Shown: in pieces, positions 59,529 to 64,000 of the stretch | Numbering within the stretch: position 1 is the first letter of the stretch | How the letters are laid out: each line of letters starts with the position of its first letter | Origin: CAXXOK01 sp963674895 | Lineage (GTDB): Bacteria > Bacillota > Clostridia > Christensenellales > Aristaeellaceae | Assembly: GCA_963674895.2 (NCBI GenBank) | Contig: CAXXCY010000003.1 | Location: 558,001-622,000, forward strand | DNA: 64,000 nt | Reading direction: 5' to 3' | Notes under the pieces: generated by a model | What the model was told of the DNA's origin: nothing | What the model saw: only the letters and a program-made list of their open reading frames with translations | Databases searched by the model: none | Program-made: the position numbers and the translations under genes

Positions 59529-60398
59529 CTACTTGAGGGAAATAACCACGTGGCGGTTCGGCTCGTCGCCTTCGCTGTGGGTGGTTACGGCGTCGTTTTG
59601 CTGCAGCGCGCTGTGGAGGATTCGGCGTTCATATGGGTTCATGGGCTCCATGACCACTTTCCGGCCCGTCTTCACCGCGCGGTTCGCCATGCGGTTGGCA
59701 AGCCGTTTCAGGGCTTCCTCGCGCTTGGCGCGGTAATTCTCGGTGTCCAGCGTGACCCGGGTATAATCGTCCCGGCCATGGTTGACGTTGAGGCTGGTCA
59801 GGTACTGCAGCGCGTCCAGCGTCTCTCCGCGGCGACCGATCAGGATTCCCAGCGTATCCCCGTGAATGTTGACCTTTACGTTGCCTTCTTCGTCAGTTCC
59901 GGACTCAACGGCTACGTCCATATTCATCAGCTTGGTCACGTTGATCAGAAACTCCTGCGCCTTGCCTTCCGGCGTACCGGGATCCAGGATGGGGTATTCC
60001 CGGAGAGGTTCCTGTGCTTCCGGCTTTTTGTGCTCTTTGGCCGGCGCTTTGGCGGGCTTTGCTTTCGTCTCGTTCTTCTCAGCCGCTTCGGGTTTGGCCT
60101 CGGGTTCGGCCTTCTTTGCCTGCGTGTTCTTTTTCTTCCCGGACTTCGGCTTGGGCGGGTCCTCAACCGGGCAGGCCTGCGCTTCGGCGGAAAACGCGGA
60201 AAGAATATCGTCTTCCTGTTCGCTTTCCTTGACGGTCAAGCGCACAATGGCTTCTTTGCCGCCCATGAAGCCGAAAAGGCCTTTTGTGCCTTCCTGGATG
60301 ATATCAATCGTGACATCGCCCAGGGAGACGTCGAGTTTTTCCAAGCCCTGCCGAATAGCATCTTCGATGGTTTTCGCAGACGATTCGATGCTTTTCAT
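59529..60398 (-). CDS. jag: RNA-binding protein Jag/KhpB (SpoIIIJ-associated)
   Basis: 289 residues. Jag-N domain (about 1-52: ESSAKTIEDAIRQGLEKL), a Lys/Ala/Pro/Glu-rich linker (about 60-145), KH domain with GILIGRRGETLDALQYL (about 180-196), and R3H domain (about 225-289: NRAVKTGRKVVMEPMNPYER). It binds RNA and is thought to affect cell-wall growth and division with KhpA. The 4 bp overlap with yidC is the classic arrangement. Confidence 0.96.
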   Translation of the reverse strand: MKSIESSAKTIEDAIRQGLEKLDVSLGDVTIDIIQEGTKGLFGFMGGKEAIVRLTVKESEQEDDILSAFSAEAQACPVEDPPKPKSGKKKNTQAKKAEPEAKPEAAEKNETKAKPAKAPAKEHKKPEAQEPLREYPILDPGTPEGKAQEFLINVTKLMNMDVAVESGTDEEGNVKVNIHGDTLGILIGRRGETLDALQYLTSLNVNHGRDDYTRVTLDTENYRAKREEALKRLANRMANRAVKTGRKVVMEPMNPYERRILHSALQQNDAVTTHSEGDEPNRHVVISLK

Positions 60399-61390
60399 TT
60401 TAAACTGTCCTCCTGGATAACCACATTGCCGCTGTGCGCCTTTTTTTCGTATGTTTTGTTGATGACGATTCCAAGGCCCCAGGCGAGAAGGTTAGATGTG
60501 ACCCAGTAGATGGAAAATCCGGCGTTGAATGTCGAGCAGATGTAAAGGGAGAAAAGCGGGAAGAAGTATTTCATAAACTGTCCGGTGCCCTTGCCGCCGG
60601 AGGCGCTCATATTGGCCGTCTGCGGCTGCGAGAGGGACATCAGGAATTGCGTAACGGCCGCGAGGATGGGCGTGATAAACAAGCCGTTATTGAACGCGTA
60701 TATCTGCAGCTTGAAAACGAGCAGGTTGATCTCGGGAAGCGCGGACCACAGCTGAAGGTGCTGCGTGTAAGCCTCGGAGTTCAGCAGCTGCGTCAGCAAC
60801 ACCTGATACGTATCGGTTGTGATATTGTCGGCTGTGATCCCTATATTGGCGAGCGTCTGCACCCAATCCGTCGGGAGCGTATTGATGACGCTTACCCAGA
60901 TATCCACGGGGATCAGCTTCAATTGCGCTTCCTGCGCGAGGTAAGTGGAAAAGGGGCTGTCCGGCATCCAGAGGTTCTTGACCCAAAGCCAGCCCTGGTT
61001 CTGCTGCGCGCCTGTGACCACGAATTCAATGGTCTGTTTGGCAAGCTCCGTATTGGCCACCATGCGCATGGCGCCGAACATCGCGATCAATATCGGAAAG
61101 GACAACAGCATCGGCAAACAGCCCGACAGCGGGCTGATATGCTCTTTGCGGTAGAGTTCCGCCGTTTTCTGGTTCAGCTTTTCCTTGTCGTTGGCGTACT
61201 TCTTCTGCAGTTTGGAGATCTGCGGCTGCAGGTCGGACATGCGGCGCATGCTTTTTCTGCTTTTAAAGTCCAGCGGCAATAGGATCAGCTTGATAATAAT
61301 GGTGAAAATGACGATGGACCATCCGTAATTGCCGATGAAGCTATTGATGCCATTGAGAACGTTGTATAAAAACGTATTGATTGCACCCAT
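60395..61390 (-). CDS. yidC: Membrane protein insertase YidC/SpoIIIJ
   Basis: 331 residues, Gram-positive-type YidC without the large periplasmic domain. About five membrane helices; LLPLDFKSRKSMRRMSDLQPQ and the SPLSGCLPMLLSFPI segment are family marks. It inserts membrane proteins alone or with SecYEG. The loop between helices 2 and 3 (about 135-210) is longer than usual. It starts 7 bp after the yidD stop. Confidence 0.95.
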   Translation of the reverse strand: MGAINTFLYNVLNGINSFIGNYGWSIVIFTIIIKLILLPLDFKSRKSMRRMSDLQPQISKLQKKYANDKEKLNQKTAELYRKEHISPLSGCLPMLLSFPILIAMFGAMRMVANTELAKQTIEFVVTGAQQNQGWLWVKNLWMPDSPFSTYLAQEAQLKLIPVDIWVSVINTLPTDWVQTLANIGITADNITTDTYQVLLTQLLNSEAYTQHLQLWSALPEINLLVFKLQIYAFNNGLFITPILAAVTQFLMSLSQPQTANMSASGGKGTGQFMKYFFPLFSLYICSTFNAGFSIYWVTSNLLAWGLGIVINKTYEKKAHSGNVVIQEDSLK

Positions 61391-61397
61391 ACTGGTA

Positions 61398-61637
61398 TCA
61401 ATTCCTCCTTATTGTTGCGTATGTATTTTCAGGAACAGGATCATATCCGCCCTTCCCGAAGGGATTGCACCGCAGGATACGCCAGATCGCGAGCCGCAAT
61501 CCCTTGATGGGGCCGAACCGCTGCAGCGCCGTAACGGCATACTCCGAGCAGGTTGGCACGAACCGGCATGATGAGCGAAGATGGGGACTGATATGATTCT
61601 GGTAAAACCGAATCATGCGAATGAGATACTTATTCAT
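61398..61637 (-). CDS. yidD: Membrane protein insertion efficiency factor YidD
   Basis: 79 residues from ATG 61637, inside rnpA; the longer frame upstream is not used. MIRFYQNHISPHLRSSCRFVPTCSEYA and the later LRCNPFGKGGYDPVP are the YidD pattern with its conserved cysteines. Overlaps rnpA by 8 bp and precedes yidC by 7 bp. A small peripheral helper of YidC. Confidence 0.95.
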   Translation of the reverse strand: MNKYLIRMIRFYQNHISPHLRSSCRFVPTCSEYAVTALQRFGPIKGLRLAIWRILRCNPFGKGGYDPVPENTYATIRRN

Positions 61638-61980
61638 TGTCCGCTTTGGTTTCCCTGCCGTACAGGGACAGTTTCCTGAGCATCGCGTCCATACAGCGCG
61701 AAAGCTGCTGAAACGACCGCTGGGTGCAGGACGGATGGGCAATGACGACATAGAACCCGTTTTTCAGGTCCGGAAGCAGCGGACGTATGCATTCCCGCAG
61801 ACGGCGTTTAACCAGATTGCGGACCACCGCGCCTCCGACTTTCTTGCTGACCGAAAATCCGACGCGCTTATAGTGATTTCGGGCGTAGATCAGCGTGATG
61901 TCTTTGCAGGATGCGCGCATTCCGCGACGGTACACGTAGCTGAACTGGCGATTGCGGCATAGCCGATACTGCTTCTGCAA
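61630..61980 (-). CDS. rnpA: Ribonuclease P protein component
   Basis: 116 residues. Protein cofactor of the RNase P ribozyme that trims tRNA 5' leaders. The central RNA-binding motif is VVRNLVKRRLRE, and GFSVSKKVGGAV is typical. Downstream of rpmH and overlapping yidD. Confidence 0.96.
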   Translation of the reverse strand: MQKQYRLCRNRQFSYVYRRGMRASCKDITLIYARNHYKRVGFSVSKKVGGAVVRNLVKRRLRECIRPLLPDLKNGFYVVIAHPSCTQRSFQQLSRCMDAMLRKLSLYGRETKADNE

Positions 61981-62096
61981 TCCAAACCCTCACTTCAGCG
62001 GGTTGGTTTCCGGCTGACATTGAAAAACCCGTGCCCACTTCACCCGAAAGCAAAAGATGGGAGCGGGTAAACCATCACATCCGAATGACCGCCGCA

Positions 62097-62231
62097 TTAC
62101 GCGCTGATCACTTTGCGGCCGCGGCGGCGGCGGGCGGCCAAAACGCGGCGTCCGTTTTTGGTTGACATGCGGGCGCGGAACCCGTGCACCTTACTGCGCT
62201 GTCTTTTCTTGGGTTGAAAGGTACGTACCAT
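62097..62231 (-). CDS. rpmH: 50S ribosomal protein L34
   Basis: 44 residues: MVRTFQPKKRQRSKVHGF, then an Arg-rich body ending RRRRGRKVISA, the L34 pattern. RBS GAGGAG. First gene of the rpmH-rnpA-yidD-yidC-jag operon, 116 bp ahead of rnpA. In many bacteria dnaA lies divergently upstream; here the upstream neighbour is aspS. Confidence 0.97.
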   Translation of the reverse strand: MVRTFQPKKRQRSKVHGFRARMSTKNGRRVLAARRRRGRKVISA

Positions 62232-62298
62232 TTTGCACAACTCCTCAGGCGTTTATCATGCGTTTTCAGCATGAATACGATCATAGCTTAACCATTTT

Positions 62299-62327
62299 AT
62301 TATAATGGTTGGATACTCCGTTGTCAA
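62299..62327 (-). promoter_or_regulatory. Strong promoter of rpmH operon
   Basis: Minus strand: consensus TTGACA (62327-62322), 17 bp, consensus TATAAT (62304-62299), about 68 bp ahead of rpmH. The -10 region lies within an AACCATT/AATGGTT inverted repeat. Confidence 0.88.
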
Positions 62328-62362
62328 GATATGATTGGCGTACGAAACGGCTTTTCGAACGC

Positions 62363-64000
62363 TTAGAGCGACGTTTCCACCTTGAGCCTGAGCATATCCA
62401 GCTGATCGTTTTGCACGGTGCTCGGGGTATCCATCATCAGGTCGACGCCCGCCTGGCTCTTGGGGAACGCCAACACCTCTCGCAGGCTGTCCGCGCCGGT
62501 GAGAATCATCACCAAACGGTCGATTCCGAAGGCGAAGCCGCCGTGGGGCGGCGTGCCGTACTTGAACGCTTCCAAAAGGAACCCGAATTTGCTTTGGGCC
62601 TCTTCCGGCGTCAGCCCGATGGTTTCAAACATCTTGGATTGCAGTTCGCTTTTGTGTATCCGGATGGAACCGCTGCCCATTTCCACGCCGTTGAAAACCA
62701 GGTCGTACGCCTTGGCGCGCACCGAACCGATATCGGTTTCCATCAGGGGGATATCCTCATCCATCACCGAGGTGAAGGGATGGTGCTCGGCTACGTAGCG
62801 GTTTGCCTCCGCGTCCCAGGAAACCAGAGGGAATTCGGTAATCCACAGCAGGTCGTTCCGCGCGGTATCGATCAGGTTGAGCTCATGGCCCAGCCGCAGG
62901 CGGAGCTGGCCCATCGCGGTGAGTGCGGTGCGGCGCTGGTCCGCGATCACGAACAGCGCATCGCCGGCGGTGCAGTCCGTTTTGGTAAGGAGCCGTTGCA
63001 TGCTGTCTCCCTGCATCGCCTTGGCGAAACTGGAACGGATGGCGCCGTCCTCCTGCGGTACGGCCCAGGCCAGGCCCTTGACGTGATAGGTTTTCACGAA
63101 CTCCGTCAGCTGGTCGAATTGCTTGCGGGAAAGATTGCCCGCGCCTTTGGCGCAGATCGCGCATACGGCCTGCCCGTCCGCGACCGAGTTTTCAAACACC
63201 GGGAAACCGCAGCCGCGAACGGTTTCGCCGACGTCCGAAATCTCCATGCCGAACCGGGTGTCCGGCTTATCGCTCCCATACCTGGCCATCGCTTCGCGCC
63301 AGGTCATGCGCGGGAGCGGAAGCGAAATCTCGGTGTGCATGACTTCTTTGAACACGTGGCGGTAGATACTCTCAACGACGTCCTGAATATCCCTGGGCTC
63401 CACGAAGCTCATTTCCATGTCGAACTGTGTAAACTCTGCCTGGCGGTCGGCGCGGCCGTCCTCATCGCGGAAGCAGCGCGCAATCTGGTAGTAGCGGTCC
63501 AGCCCGGCAACCATTAAGAGCTGCTTGTAGATCTGCGGGCTTTGCGGAAGCGCGTAGAACAGGCCGGGTTTCTGCCGGTAGGGGACCAGGTAGTCGCGTG
63601 CGCCCTCCGGCGTGGACTTGGTCAGGATGGGGGTTTCCACTTCGATAAAGCCCAGCGTGTCGATACAGTCGCGGATGGACTTGATCACGCGGTGCCGGAA
63701 CTTGAGCATTTCCTGCACGCTGGGCCTGCGAATATCGAGGTAGCGGTATTTTAACCGCAGGGTTTCCTGTTCGTTCGTTCCGTCCTCGATATAGATGGGC
63801 GGCGTGATGCTTTGATTGATGACCGTGATGGCGCTCGCGAAGACCTCGACCGCGCCGGTTCGCATCTGCTCGTTCACCGCGTCTTCGGCGCGCATACGGA
63901 CCGTGCCGATGACCTCGACCACGTATTCGCCGCGGAGACTTTCCGCAGTTTGAAAGGTTTCCGCGTCCATCAGCGTGCTATCGGCGACGATCTGCACGAT
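62363..64000 (-). CDS. aspS: Aspartyl-tRNA synthetase, second copy (N-terminus beyond window)
   Basis: The C-terminal 545 or so residues are visible; the frame is open to base 64000, where it reads IVQIVADST, so roughly 40-45 residues of the anticodon domain are missing. Complete catalytic parts: STPEGARDYLVPYR, motif 2 CFRDEDGRADRQAEFTQFD, motif 3 GFAFGIDRLVMILTG. It ends at KVETSL, a normal AspRS end with no GatC extension. Likely the standard Asp-specific enzyme, in contrast with the fused AspRS-GatC at 32194-34278. Whether it discriminates against tRNA-Asn cannot be judged, because the key N-terminal segment is outside the window. Confidence 0.97.
   Translation of the reverse strand: MVQIVADSTLMDAETFQTAESLRGEYVVEVIGTVRMRAEDAVNEQMRTGAVEVFASAITVINQSITPPIYIEDGTNEQETLRLKYRYLDIRRPSVQEMLKFRHRVIKSIRDCIDTLGFIEVETPILTKSTPEGARDYLVPYRQKPGLFYALPQSPQIYKQLLMVAGLDRYYQIARCFRDEDGRADRQAEFTQFDMEMSFVEPRDIQDVVESIYRHVFKEVMHTEISLPLPRMTWREAMARYGSDKPDTRFGMEISDVGETVRGCGFPVFENSVADGQAVCAICAKGAGNLSRKQFDQLTEFVKTYHVKGLAWAVPQEDGAIRSSFAKAMQGDSMQRLLTKTDCTAGDALFVIADQRRTALTAMGQLRLRLGHELNLIDTARNDLLWITEFPLVSWDAEANRYVAEHHPFTSVMDEDIPLMETDIGSVRAKAYDLVFNGVEMGSGSIRIHKSELQSKMFETIGLTPEEAQSKFGFLLEAFKYGTPPHGGFAFGIDRLVMILTGADSLREVLAFPKSQAGVDLMMDTPSTVQNDQLDMLRLKVETSL

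Overview
The window reads as chromosome of an anaerobic, GC-rich member of the Bacillota, most likely class Clostridia. The signs are pyruvate:ferredoxin oxidoreductase, Rex, a T-box leader, RNase J, a GatCAB route to Asn-tRNA, VanW and Jag/YidC families, and strong TTGACA-17-TATAAT promoters. The order is not certain. I see no rRNA, tRNA, CRISPR array, insertion sequence or phage gene. Many long antisense open frames are codon-bias shadows and are omitted.

Layout. 1-3.1 kb: the end of a ribosome hibernation factor, then a three-gene membrane operon: an ExbB/MotA/ZorA-like channel, a MotB/ZorB-like OmpA-domain partner, and a small anchored protein. 3.1-9.5 kb: argH, two envelope-type membrane proteins, and on the other strand der plus a DUF512 radical-SAM-like protein. 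9.7-21.7 kb: one long co-directional run, ppk1-cysE-cysS-HHH protein, followed by a surface-glycan cluster (priming sugar transferase, epimerase, four glycosyltransferases, UDP-GlcNAc 2-epimerase). 21.8-28 kb: a sugar-use locus with an ABC importer divergent from two glycoside hydrolases; both promoters and two operator-like repeats are visible. 28.2-31.8 kb: PFOR. 31.9-37.3 kb: a T-box leader with an apparent Asn (AAC) specifier ahead of an AspRS-GatC fusion, gatA and gatB. 37.3-40.1 kb: asd-dapA-dapB. 40.1-42.6 kb: RNase J and an RseC-family protein (minus strand). 42.6-52.9 kb: rpoB, rpoC, dnaX, rsmA. 53-59.3 kb (minus): a secreted protein of unknown role, then rex-vanW-capF-wecB/capG. 59.5-62.3 kb (minus): rpmH-rnpA-yidD-yidC-jag. 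62.4 kb to the end: a second, conventional aspS.

The most striking item is the Asn-tRNA module. GatC, normally a separate subunit of about 95 residues, is fused to the C-terminus of an aspartyl-tRNA synthetase. The fusion is followed directly by gatA and gatB and sits behind a T-box whose specifier loop appears to read an Asn codon. A second, unfused AspRS lies about 30 kb away. This fits a covalently tethered transamidosome in which the fused enzyme mischarges tRNA-Asn and GatCAB amidates it, while the second AspRS serves Asp. That interpretation is inference from sequence. The second candidate system is the three-gene ion-channel/peptidoglycan-binding operon at 347-3138, which resembles the ZorAB core of Zorya defence but lacks the known Zorya effectors.
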